A stretch of 64,000 nucleotides of DNA, taken from the NCBI RefSeq assembly GCF_002843385.1, contig NZ_MVDE01000027.1, forward strand, positions 1 to 64,000, written 5' to 3'. Of this stretch, positions 63,968 to 64,000 are shown piece by piece. Position numbers and translations under genes: made by a program. The first letter of the stretch is position 1, and each line of letters opens with the position of its first letter. The DNA comes from Labilibaculum manganireducens. Its GTDB lineage: Bacteria; Bacteroidota; Bacteroidia; Bacteroidales; Marinifilaceae. A model generated the notes under the pieces. That model made no database searches and was not told the DNA's origin. It worked only from the letters and a program-made list of their open reading frames with translations.

Positions 63968-64000
63968 GTATCAATAAATAAAAGGCAAACATGCTGTAAG

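Overview
This is an AT-rich (roughly 35% GC) stretch of chromosome from a member of the Bacteroidota. The Bacteroidota signature is strong. Many genes have an upstream -7 element of the form TAnnTTTG, in two clear cases with TTTG exactly 19 bp upstream. The protein families are typical of the phylum: DUF4286, DUF5686 with a carboxypeptidase-regulatory-like domain, DUF4369/TlpA lipoproteins, a LysRS with a C-terminal extension, and lipoproteins with acidic residues after the lipid-bearing Cys. I cannot fix the genus; a marine or anaerobic Marinilabiliales-type organism is a guess. No phage, IS element, CRISPR array, rRNA or integron is visible. Nearly everything is core genome.

Layout. 1-780 has no gene but holds a degenerate tandem repeat with a 41-42 bp period. 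781-3043: a lipoprotein and the uracil permease uraA, convergent on a shared terminator. 3209-6550 (-): lipA-lipB-recJ operon. 7038-11449 (+): lysS, gpsA, pgi. 11484-16828: a small membrane protein, a DMT transporter, a LytS-type hybrid histidine kinase and a cyclic-2,3-diphosphoglycerate synthase homologue. 17129-24978: acpH overlapping tail-to-tail with rodA, the last gene of a purH-mreB-mreC-mreD-mrdA-rodA cell-shape cluster (-). 25262-27444 (-): ksgA-mgtE. 27655-29857 (+): a flippase-domain membrane protein followed 1 bp later by a GNAT-like protein. 29908-37610: recQ divergent from kdsD/kpsF-tatC, a DUF5686 outer-membrane protein and lptB. 37752-41416 (+): tRNA-Leu(UAG), tig, clpP, clpX. 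41447-46171: a GATE-domain membrane protein-thyA-folA-lipoprotein run (-), divergent from a NupG-type nucleoside transporter (+). 46248-49320: a bifunctional-nuclease-family protein (-), then rplU-rpmA and serS (+). 49409-53016 (+): TPR protein, DUF4286, DMT transporter, ruvC. 53087-54605 (-): a small acidic membrane protein, greA and an HIT protein. 54703-57878 (+): a Rieske-like lipoprotein and a membrane pyrophosphatase. 57946-58875 (-): ribF. 59312-63914 (+): a TlpA-like lipoprotein without CxxC, lpxH, rmuC and an outer-membrane-like protein.

Functionally the window covers cell-wall elongation, LPS synthesis and export (kdsD, lptB, lpxH), lipoate synthesis, proteostasis (tig/clpP/clpX), thymidylate and folate metabolism with nucleoside transport, translation, and DNA repair (recJ, recQ, ruvC, rmuC). 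No obviously new multi-gene defence or mobile system is present. The less ordinary items are the 41-42 bp repeat array, the flippase/GNAT pair that resembles a split MprF, a pyrophosphatase resembling the divergent H+-pumping group, a Rieske-spaced lipoprotein lacking both His ligands, a thioredoxin-fold lipoprotein lacking its CxxC, a terminator-like hairpin at the very start of the greA leader, and promoter and terminator elements sharing the same bases between clpP and clpX.
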